A stretch of 5,336 nucleotides of DNA from Christensenella sp. UBA7707 (GTDB lineage: Bacteria; Bacillota; Clostridia; Christensenellales; CAG-138). The position numbers were made by a program, and so were the translations under genes. The notes under the pieces are model-generated. The model saw only the letters and a list, made by a program, of their open reading frames with translations. It ran no database searches and was not told where the DNA came from. Below are positions 1 through 5,336 of the stretch, piece after piece. Each line of letters opens with the position of its first letter. Within the stretch, counting starts at the first letter, position 1. Location: the NCBI GenBank assembly GCA_002482435.1, contig DLFZ01000117.1:1-5336 (forward strand). Reading direction: 5' to 3'.

Positions 1-64
1 TTGAAGGACAAAAGTTTGTGTGCGTTTTTTGGAATGTTGCCGCCAAAAAGAAAATAAGCATTGC

Positions 65-116
65 GGAGGTTTTTTGTCAAAAAATGGTACCTTTGTTCAT
101 TGAAATTTGTTATAAT
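65..116 (+). promoter_or_regulatory. Probable promoter with extended -10 for the GGDEF-EAL gene
   Basis: A perfect TATAAT lies at 111-116 and is preceded by TG at 108-109, giving an extended -10 element (TGTTATAAT). No good -35 hexamer sits at 16-18 bp spacing, which extended -10 promoters tolerate. T6 and A6 tracts at 70-75 and 79-84 lie where an UP element would be. Transcription would start near 122-124, leaving a leader of about 280 nt before the ATG at 403. The assignment rests on sequence match only. Confidence 0.55.
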
Positions 117-251
117 CAGAAACAGGAATCAAACGCAGAGTTCCTCTGTAGAACATCCATGTGGCTTTTGCCATGGCTGGGGGCGCATGCTAAAAAACGG
201 CACAGGTTCGGGTCGAATTTACAGCAAGCGGCTTTTTCTACGCATACTGCG

Positions 252-276
252 CTGAATCTCCTTATAATGCATTCAG
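252..276 (+). promoter_or_regulatory. Inverted repeat flanking a second TATAAT
   Basis: CTGAAT (252-257) and ATTCAG (271-276) form a perfect 6-bp dyad, and TATAAT at 263-268 lies between its arms. This could be a second -10 element overlapped by an operator, or a coincidence. No acceptable -35 is seen 16-18 bp upstream, so promoter activity is doubtful. Confidence 0.25.
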
Positions 277-368
277 TATTCCTGCGGAAATTTGCCTTAT
301 CCGGTAAAAAATAGCTTGCCATTGGGCATGGTTTCATTATTTTATGTGTGCCCTAGCGTTTTTGAGGC

Positions 369-382
369 GCTGCCGCGGCAGC
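369..382 (+). repeat. 14-nt perfect palindrome just upstream of the ribosome binding site
   Basis: GCTGCCGCGGCAGC is a perfect palindrome. In RNA it could fold as GCTGC/GCAGC with a CGCG loop, ending 6 nt before the Shine-Dalgarno sequence at 389. It might affect initiation or bind a dimeric protein as DNA. No function can be assigned. Confidence 0.35.
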
Positions 383-388
383 AGTTCT

Positions 389-395
389 GGGAGGG
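389..395 (+). promoter_or_regulatory. Ribosome binding site that fixes the start of the GGDEF-EAL gene
   Basis: GGGAGGG ends 7 nt before the ATG at 403. The frame is open back to a TTG at 292 and also has an ATG at 328, but neither has a Shine-Dalgarno match at proper spacing. The extra residues they would add are not a convincing membrane or signal segment. The start at 403 is therefore preferred. Confidence 0.85.
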
Positions 396-402
396 ATGTT
401 CT

Positions 403-3400
403 ATGAATCATCTCGTCATATTCTCCGCACTCTATTTGATCGTCGCATCGATGAGCCCTGTCATGGGCGCATATGTGCTTCGGCTCAACCACAAGGCGGC
501 CATCAACCGTGTCTTTTTTTTGATAAGCATTTGCCTTACCCTGTGGGCGTTTGGTTTTTCCGTCATTATCGTTGCACCCAACGAACAGACCGCAGTGGTT
601 TGGACGCGCATTTCCGCCATTGGGTATGAAATACTCTACAGCGCGCTGATCCATTTTTCGCTGCTGCTCACGGGGCATACCCGGATTCTCAAGAAAACGT
701 GGTTTTACGCGGTACTATACCTGCCTGCGGCCATTTGCTTGTATGCGTTTGTCGTTGCCCCTGAGGCGGCGGGCGTTTTTTACCATTTTGTCCAGACGGA
801 AAGCGGCTGGAAGCGATCCATGCCTTTCAGCTTTTACGATGCCTTTTTCCAAGCCTATTTTCTGGGCTCGGTCGCAGCAAGCCTTACGCTTATCGCACTT
901 TGGAAGCATAAGTTGCAAGTGCCTCAAATCAAAAAAACGGCGAACATCATCCTTTGGGCATTTGCGCTTGCGCTTGTGCTCGGCGCATTTACGGACATCG
1001 TCAACGGCAACTATATCGAGCTGCCGCTGCCGCAGATGGCGCCGATGTTTTTTGGTATTCCTCTGAGCGCACTTTTTTACTGTATCAACAAATTACACCT
1101 TATGAAATCCAACAAGGAACGCGAAACGGATCTGATCCTGAACGACGAGCGGCGCATCATGATTTTTCGCATCGCATCCTTGGGCTTGATTTTCGGCGGC
1201 ATCGTATTGTTTTTGCTGGAGCATTTCTGGTGGAACTCAGGTGATTTTGTGCTGACGCTTCTAGCAAGTCTCCTGTTGGTTGCGCTCGGCGGGCTTTTGC
1301 TGTATGTGCAGCGCACCCGCAAGGGATTTTCGAATCTTGAAAAGTTTCTTATTTTTGTTACCCTTACCGTTACGCCCATTTTAACGGTCAATATGGTTGA
1401 AAACGGCGGGACGGCGCTTTGGGCATTCCCTGTCATGCTGATCGTGAGCGCGCTTGTGTTCGGTTCGCGGGACACGCTGTTCTCCTCGTCGATCACCATT
1501 CTTTTCAGCCAAGTGTATCTTTGGACGGTCGTGCCTGAGGTAAGCGTGCTTGTCAACTATCGCGCCTACTCCAGCCGCATCATTATTTTGCTGTGCATCA
1601 TCGTGGTTGCCTATTTTGTGCATACGGTTTACACACAGCGCCTTCGTGACAACGTGGCGCAGGCGCGCACGCAGAGCCTTGTAAGCGGTATTGTTGCGAG
1701 TTTTTCCCTTTCCGACAGGGAGGATGCGCCGCAGCATATGACGGCGCTGCTTACGGAACTTGCGGAGTTTTTCGATGCGGAAAAAGCGCTGATCGGCGCC
1801 GTGGAAAACGAGTTTGGTGAGCTGATCGGGATGCACCAATACGCAGCGGATGGTTCGGAGCTTTCGCCGGAATATAAAATGCTGTGCATGGAGCGATGGG
1901 AGGCATACCGCAAAGAAACGCTTTCGAGTGCGGACGATGCGGCCAACTACGGGCAAAGGTTCGGAGCCGAGCAGATTCAGGCGCTTCGCGCCACGCCTTG
2001 GCTGTTTGTGCCCATTTTTGAAAAGAACAGGCCGGTCGCCTTTATTTATCTTGAAACCTCCCGCACAGGCAACGCGTGGTCGAAGGAGCAAGTCGTAGCG
2101 CTGCCCATCGTATCGCGCATTGTTTCGGATGCTCTTGAGAAGCTTAGCTCCGAAATTCGCATCAAGTTCATGGCATATTACGACAGCCTTACCAAGCTTC
2201 CCAACCGCCAGCTGTTCAACGACCGCGCGGAACAGGCCATCCACCTTGCGCGCCGCAACAATCGCGTGATCGGCTTCATGTTCCTCGATTTGGACTTTTT
2301 CAAGTCCATCAACGATACGATGGGGCACGACAGCGGCGATTTGCTGCTGCAAATGCTTGGGCAGCGGCTCTCCGACTGCCTGCGCAAGTCCGATACGGTC
2401 GCCCGTTTCGGCGGTGACGAGTTTTTGGTGCTTCTCAACAGCATAGCCGACGTGGAAGATCTCGGCAAGGTGGCCGATAAGATCATGAGCGTGTTTCAGG
2501 AGCCCATCGAGCTTTGCGGACAGGAGGTTTTCATTACCGCAAGCGCGGGCGTATCCGTTTTTCCCGTGGATGGCGAGGATGCGCAAACCCTCATCAAACA
2601 TGCGGATATTGCCATGTACACGGCAAAGGAGAAGGGGAAAAACCAGTATGCCTTCTGCTCCCACAACATGAAGGAGCTGGTGCAGTACCGCGTTAACCTC
2701 TCCAACAATTTGTACCGTGCACTGGAACGCGGGGAGTTTCAGGTCTACTATCAGCCGCAGATTGACCTCCGCAACGACAAGATCGTAGGTTTGGAGGCGC
2801 TTTTGCGCTGGTTCCATCCGGAGTACGGCATGCTTTCGCCCGCCGAATTCATTTCACTTGCGGAACAGACGGGGCTTATCAACCCCATCGGAAACTGGGT
2901 GCTTGAAACCGCCTGCGCGCAGACCGCCGAATGGACAAGGCGCGGCTATGGAGATTTGCGCGTTGCCGTAAACCTTTCGGTGGTGCAGCTCCGTAACCCC
3001 TGCTTTGTGAGTCAGGTGGCGGCGGTGCTGGAAAAGACTGGTATCAACCCCGCGCAGGTGGAGCTTGAAATTACAGAAAGCACCATGACGCGCGAGCCGG
3101 ATTATATCGTGCGCGTGCTCAACGACCTCAAGGCCTTGGGCGTAAGCCTCTCCATCGACGATTTCGGCATCGAATATTCCTCGCTCAACCGCTTGAAGGC
3201 GCTGCCTGTAGACAGGCTCAAGATGGACATGCAGTTTGTGCGAGGCATCGAAAAGAGCGCCAAGGATCAGGCAATCACCATGGTGATCATGAACCTTGCG
3301 AAGAACATGGACGTGAAGCTCATTGCGGAAGGCGTGGAAAACAGCACCCAGATCGACTTCCTCAAAAACCGCATGTGCGACGAGGTACAGGGATACTTCT

Positions 3401-3450
3401 ACTACAAGCCTATGTGCGCGGCGGATGTGGAAAAGGTTTTGAAGAAATAA
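403..3450 (+). CDS. Membrane-bound 7TM-GAF-GGDEF-EAL cyclic-di-GMP synthase/phosphodiesterase
   Basis: The product has 1015 residues and is predicted to make and/or break down cyclic-di-GMP at the membrane. Residues 1-232 contain about seven hydrophobic helices resembling the 7TM N-terminal module of Firmicute histidine kinases. A charged link (233-253) leads to about six more helices (254-410). A GAF-like domain spans roughly 430-580. The GGDEF domain (about 590-750) has DSLTKLPNR (594-602), metal-binding Asp629, intact GGDEF (670-674) and an RxxD inhibitory site (Arg661, Asp664) five residues upstream. The EAL domain (about 765-1010) keeps Glu798 of EAL, Asn857, Glu889, Asp919-Asp920, Lys940, Glu976 and Gln996. 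Loop 6 reads DDFGIEYSS where DDFGTGYSS is usual. Both activities therefore look possible; which dominates cannot be read from sequence. The gene appears monocistronic and converges with the lyase gene. The membrane blocks and GAF domain suggest an unknown input signal. Confidence 0.95.
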   Translation: MNHLVIFSALYLIVASMSPVMGAYVLRLNHKAAINRVFFLISICLTLWAFGFSVIIVAPNEQTAVVWTRISAIGYEILYSALIHFSLLLTGHTRILKKTWFYAVLYLPAAICLYAFVVAPEAAGVFYHFVQTESGWKRSMPFSFYDAFFQAYFLGSVAASLTLIALWKHKLQVPQIKKTANIILWAFALALVLGAFTDIVNGNYIELPLPQMAPMFFGIPLSALFYCINKLHLMKSNKERETDLILNDERRIMIFRIASLGLIFGGIVLFLLEHFWWNSGDFVLTLLASLLLVALGGLLLYVQRTRKGFSNLEKFLIFVTLTVTPILTVNMVENGGTALWAFPVMLIVSALVFGSRDTLFSSSITILFSQVYLWTVVPEVSVLVNYRAYSSRIIILLCIIVVAYFVHTVYTQRLRDNVAQARTQSLVSGIVASFSLSDREDAPQHMTALLTELAEFFDAEKALIGAVENEFGELIGMHQYAADGSELSPEYKMLCMERWEAYRKETLSSADDAANYGQRFGAEQIQALRATPWLFVPIFEKNRPVAFIYLETSRTGNAWSKEQVVALPIVSRIVSDALEKLSSEIRIKFMAYYDSLTKLPNRQLFNDRAEQAIHLARRNNRVIGFMFLDLDFFKSINDTMGHDSGDLLLQMLGQRLSDCLRKSDTVARFGGDEFLVLLNSIADVEDLGKVADKIMSVFQEPIELCGQEVFITASAGVSVFPVDGEDAQTLIKHADIAMYTAKEKGKNQYAFCSHNMKELVQYRVNLSNNLYRALERGEFQVYYQPQIDLRNDKIVGLEALLRWFHPEYGMLSPAEFISLAEQTGLINPIGNWVLETACAQTAEWTRRGYGDLRVAVNLSVVQLRNPCFVSQVAAVLEKTGINPAQVELEITESTMTREPDYIVRVLNDLKALGVSLSIDDFGIEYSSLNRLKALPVDRLKMDMQFVRGIEKSAKDQAITMVIMNLAKNMDVKLIAEGVENSTQIDFLKNRMCDEVQGYFYYKPMCAADVEKVLKK

Positions 3451-3481
3451 CGCGGAAAAGCTGTGTATGATGGGATACAGA

Positions 3482-3515
3482 GGAATGGCCTCGTCCGAAA
3501 GGACGAGGCCATTCC
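3482..3515. terminator. Perfect 15-bp intergenic hairpin, possible bidirectional terminator
   Basis: GGAATGGCCTCGTCC (3482-3496) and its exact complement (3501-3515) enclose a GAAA loop on the + strand. The hairpin lies 31 nt past the stop codon of the GGDEF-EAL gene, between two convergent genes, where a terminator is expected. An imperfect outer pairing of TGATGGG upstream with CCCATTA downstream could extend it. Neither strand has a U-run after the stem, so it is not a classic intrinsic terminator. It may act as an mRNA 3' end-protecting stem or belong to a dispersed repeat family. Confidence 0.6.
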
Positions 3516-3546
3516 CCATTAGGAGAACCGAAACAAAGTGAATTGC

Positions 3547-3570
3547 AAAAAATTGGCTGCTCGAAAAGCC
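3547..3570 (-). terminator. Weak rho-independent terminator of the lyase gene
   Basis: Read on the minus strand just after the lyase stop codon, GGCT and AGCC form a 4-bp stem around an 8-nt loop. AA and six T residues follow (A6 at 3547-3552 on the + strand). The position and U-run suit an intrinsic terminator, but the stem is short. The strong hairpin at 3482-3515 further downstream may be the real stop. Confidence 0.45.
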
Positions 3571-3573
3571 GGT

Positions 3574-5022
3574 TTATAAGCTGTCGCCAAAGTCCTTGCG
3601 GAACTGCGTAACAAGCTTTTCCTGCCAATCGCCCACGGGCGCGAGCCGCCCGAAGAAGAAGCGCAGCGTAGTTGGCTCTTCCACGAATTTCAGCCCGCCT
3701 ACGAGTTCGCGGTTATGGAACAGCCATTCAATGCGGTCCACGGCGTATTTCACTTGCGACATGGTAAACACGCGGCGGGGAAGGGCAAGGCGCAAAAGCT
3801 CCATGGAAGCAAGCGGCTCCGTGCCGTCCGGCTCCCGCTGCTCGGAAATGGTGCCGCGTTCCATGCCGCGTATGCCGCCCGCGAGGAATACCGCCGCCGC
3901 GAGCGCACCCGCGGGGTACTGGTGTTGGTCTACATGCGGCAAAAACTCCATGGCGTTGAGGTGGCAGCCGAGGCCGCCTGCCGGTGTTACCACGGGGATG
4001 CCTTTTTTCACGCATTCGTCGCACATGAATTGTATGAATTGCGGCCCTTGGGAGATGACATCCTCATCCATCGTTTCATCCAAACCTACGGTGATCGCTT
4101 CCATTTCGCGCGTGCTCATGCCGCCATAGGTCAAAAAGCCCTCAAACAGGGGTACGAATTCGATCAGCTTATCCGCAATGGCCTTATCCCTCAGGCAAAT
4201 GCCGCCGCCGCGCGCAAAGCCAAGTTTGCGTGCCGAAAAGTAGATGATGTCCATCTCGTCTGAGATGGCGCGGGTGATCTTTCTTATGCTCCAGTCGCGA
4301 CAGGCTTCTTCGCGCTGCTTGATGAAGTAGAGGTTGTCCTGCAAAAGGCTTGCGTCGAGCACAGTCATAATGCCGTGCTCACGCGCGATCTTGGCGGTTT
4401 CGCGCAGGTTTTCAAGGGAAAACGGCTGCCCGCCGATGAGGTTGGTGCCCGCCTCAATGCGAATGAAGGGGATGTTTTTCGCACCTTCTTTTTCAATGAG
4501 CGCCCTAAGCTTATCAATGTCGATGTTGCCCTTGAAGGGGAAGTTGCTCGTGGTGTTGAGTCCTTCGTCGATCACCAGTTCCTCCACGCGGCCGCCGCAA
4601 AGGGTGATGTGCGCCTTGGGCGTAGTAAAATGAAAATTCATGGGGATTACGTTGCCGCTTTTTACAAACGCCTGCGCCAGAATATGTTCTGCCGCGCGGC
4701 CTTGGTGCGCAGGCAGGAAAATGGGCGTGCCGAAAATTTCGTTGATTTTGCTTTCAAGCCTTGTAAACGTGGCGCTGCCGGCGTAGCTGTCGTCGCAGAT
4801 CATCATGGCGGCCATTTGGTTGTCGCTCATGGCGTTTACGCCGCTGTCGGTAAGCATGTCGAGGAAAATGTCCTTGTTTTTGAGAAGAAAGGTGTTGTTG
4901 CCCGCCTCAGTGATGGCCTCAAGCCTGCGCTCCACGGGAACAAGGGAAAGCTTTTGCACCACGCGTACCTTGTGAAGCTCAAGGGGTATGGTTTCGCCGG
5001 AAAAGAAGCTGATGTTTGCCAT
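3574..5022 (-). CDS. PLP-dependent beta-eliminating lyase, tryptophanase/tyrosine phenol-lyase family
   Basis: The 482-residue product is full length (TnaA is about 471, tyrosine phenol-lyase about 456). The family splits Trp or Tyr into indole or phenol plus pyruvate and ammonia, a reversible reaction, in the cytoplasm. Compared from memory with Citrobacter tyrosine phenol-lyase (TPL), conserved residues are Tyr80 (TPL Tyr71), Gln107-Gly108-Arg109 (98-100), Asn194 (185), Asp223 (214), PLP-binding Lys266 (257) in SARK, Arg411 (404) and Phe455 (448). Substrate-side residues follow TPL rather than tryptophanase: Thr133 (TPL Thr124, Asp in TnaA) and Met387/Arg389 (TPL Met379/Arg381). Oddities are Leu226 where TPL Arg217 and TnaA Arg230 contact the cofactor, Arg265 for Lys256, and Asp78 and Arg271 at cation-site positions Glu69 and Asn262. 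It may be an active TPL-like lyase or a divergent clade with another substrate. The start has GGAGG 8 nt upstream (5031-5035). A T-box leader lies directly upstream. Confidence 0.93.
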   Translation of the reverse strand: MANISFFSGETIPLELHKVRVVQKLSLVPVERRLEAITEAGNNTFLLKNKDIFLDMLTDSGVNAMSDNQMAAMMICDDSYAGSATFTRLESKINEIFGTPIFLPAHQGRAAEHILAQAFVKSGNVIPMNFHFTTPKAHITLCGGRVEELVIDEGLNTTSNFPFKGNIDIDKLRALIEKEGAKNIPFIRIEAGTNLIGGQPFSLENLRETAKIAREHGIMTVLDASLLQDNLYFIKQREEACRDWSIRKITRAISDEMDIIYFSARKLGFARGGGICLRDKAIADKLIEFVPLFEGFLTYGGMSTREMEAITVGLDETMDEDVISQGPQFIQFMCDECVKKGIPVVTPAGGLGCHLNAMEFLPHVDQHQYPAGALAAAVFLAGGIRGMERGTISEQREPDGTEPLASMELLRLALPRRVFTMSQVKYAVDRIEWLFHNRELVGGLKFVEEPTTLRFFFGRLAPVGDWQEKLVTQFRKDFGDSL

Positions 5023-5030
5023 TTGTGGTT

Positions 5031-5060
5031 CCTCCGATTCAAATTAGTTTTGCTTCGGAG
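5031..5060 (-). promoter_or_regulatory. Lyase ribosome binding site within a possible sequestering stem
   Basis: On the minus strand the Shine-Dalgarno GGAGG (5035-5031) sits 8 nt before the ATG. Its TCGGAG (5037-5032) is exactly complementary to CTCCGA (5060-5055), allowing a 6-bp stem with a 17-nt loop that would cover most of the site. The stem is short, so any translational effect is speculative. Confidence 0.4.
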
Positions 5061-5094
5061 CGCCATTTGGCGGCAACGCCCGATTGAAGACAAC

Positions 5095-5129
5095 AAAAAA
5101 CGCTTGTCACCCCTTGTAGAGGACGAGCG
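5095..5129 (-). terminator. T-box leader terminator hairpin
   Basis: On the minus strand CGCTCGTCCTC (5129-5119) pairs imperfectly with GGGGTGACAAGCG (5113-5101) around a TACAA loop, and six T residues follow at 5100-5095. The CCTC segment of the 5' arm (5122-5119) can instead pair with GAGG of the T-box (5151-5148), the usual terminator/antiterminator switch. The lyase start codon lies 72 nt downstream. Confidence 0.85.
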
Positions 5130-5135
5130 CCAAAT

Positions 5136-5151
5136 CCCGTGTTACCACCTC
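5136..5151 (-). promoter_or_regulatory. T-box antiterminator sequence
   Basis: GAGGTGGTAACACGGG corresponds to the conserved AGGGTGGNACCGCGG of T-box leaders, with AACACG in place of ACCGCG. The UGGN bulge, here UGGU, pairs with the tRNA end NCCA, so the cognate tRNA should have discriminator base A. That fits many tRNAs, including Leu and Tyr, but not bacterial tRNA-Trp (G) or tRNA-His (C), and not the UGGA type used by glycine T-boxes. Confidence 0.88.
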
Positions 5152-5336
5152 AGTTTATCGACGCCTCACGACGCCGACCTTTTCGGGTACATCCATAAAT
5201 GTGAAATGAAGATTACCCTATCACGATAACGGGTGAAACCCGGCTCCGTCTACTGAGGTGTTTCCACCCGTTCGGAGAGCGGCCTGGTTGCGTGTATTCC
5301 CGAAATGCTTCCCTCTGCCTTGCACCAACCGGCAGC

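Larger units (their letters stand above)
123..402 (+). promoter_or_regulatory. Long untranslated leader of the GGDEF-EAL gene, no recognised riboswitch
   Basis: About 280 nt between the probable promoter and the chosen start codon contain no convincing reading frame. Short hairpins can be drawn: CAGAG/CTCTG with a TTC loop (136-148), TGGC/GCCA with a TTTT loop (162-173), and GGGCA/TGCCC enclosing an AT-rich loop in the 325-353 region. The last is followed by TAGCGTTTTTG, which is only weakly terminator-like. I looked for the conserved segments of the cyclic-di-GMP-I and -II riboswitches, which would suit this gene, and did not recognise them. Whether this leader is regulatory is inference. 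Confidence 0.35.
5095..5336 (-). promoter_or_regulatory. T-box riboswitch (3' part) controlling the lyase gene
   Basis: T-box leaders bind a specific tRNA; when it is uncharged, its 3' end stabilises an antiterminator and transcription continues. In minus-strand order, the window shows the distal loop of stem I (CTGCC/GGCAG at 5335-5315, loop GGTTGGTGCAA), a GAAC (5273-5270) and an AGTAG (5254-5250) flanking the likely specifier region, a stem II of ACGG/CCGT type ending in CCCGTTATC, a stem III-like hairpin (5218-5185), the T-box sequence and the terminator. The 5' strand of stem I and the promoter lie outside the window. The lyase is the next gene on this strand, so it is the evident target. 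The tRNA identity is unresolved: CTC (5257-5255) directly before AGTAG and GGG after GAAC are the candidates by position. Confidence 0.9.

Noticed and set aside
18..314. A 98-codon open frame near the left edge
   Set aside because: It spans the promoter and leader of the next gene, has no Shine-Dalgarno sequence, and its composition resembles no protein family.
292..402. An N-terminal extension of the GGDEF-EAL protein from TTG 292 or ATG 328
   Set aside because: Neither start has a ribosome binding site, while ATG 403 has GGGAGGG at 7 nt spacing.
123..402. A cyclic-di-GMP riboswitch in front of the GGDEF-EAL gene
   Set aside because: The conserved core segments of the two known classes were not recognised. 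The idea remains testable but cannot be supported by eye.
1381..2817. A 478-codon open frame antisense to the GGDEF-EAL gene
   Set aside because: It lies wholly within a clearly coding gene on the other strand, has no ribosome binding site or recognisable domain, and has the histidine/leucine/arginine-rich look of a shadow frame in GC-rich codons.
5061..5072. CGCCATTTGGCG inverted repeat between the T-box terminator and the lyase start
   Set aside because: The 4-bp arms are too short to support a regulatory call on their own.
4375..5229. A 284-codon open frame on the + strand opposite the lyase and T-box
   Set aside because: It runs antisense through the lyase and into the structured T-box leader, and shows no domain or start signal.
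5264..5266. TGG as a tryptophan specifier matching a tryptophanase-type gene
   Set aside because: It precedes rather than follows the nearer GAA and is not adjacent to AGTAG, and the UGGU antiterminator does not fit the discriminator G of bacterial tRNA-Trp.

Overview
The window suggests a bacterium of the Firmicutes (Bacillota), most likely a clostridial lineage of moderate GC content. The reasons are a T-box tRNA-sensing leader, strong GGAGG-type ribosome binding sites, and a signalling protein of the 7TM-sensor/GAF/GGDEF/EAL type common there. No species can be named from the sequence.

Layout. Positions 1-402 hold no convincing gene. They carry an extended -10 promoter (TATAAT at 111-116) and a leader of about 280 nt with several small hairpins and a second, weaker TATAAT. 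Positions 403-3450 (+) encode a 1015-residue membrane-anchored cyclic-di-GMP enzyme: a 7-helix sensor-like block, a second block of about six helices, a GAF-like domain, then GGDEF and EAL domains that both keep their catalytic motifs. Positions 3451-3573 are a convergent intergenic region with a perfect 15-bp hairpin and a weak terminator for the minus-strand gene. Positions 3574-5022 (-) encode a 482-residue PLP-dependent beta-eliminating lyase of the tryptophanase/tyrosine phenol-lyase family. Positions 5095-5336 (-) are the 3' part of a T-box riboswitch directly upstream of the lyase; its 5' end lies beyond the window.

How the parts work together. The two genes converge and look like independent transcription units. 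The cyclic-di-GMP gene appears to be driven by its own promoter. The lyase should be transcribed through the T-box terminator only when a particular tRNA is uncharged. That is an unexpected control for an enzyme normally seen as catabolic, and it is the most interesting point here. The T-box UGGU sequence predicts a tRNA with discriminator base A, which argues against tRNA-Trp. The lyase active site resembles tyrosine phenol-lyase more than tryptophanase, but lacks an otherwise conserved PLP-contacting arginine. The specifier codon cannot be fixed from this partial leader.
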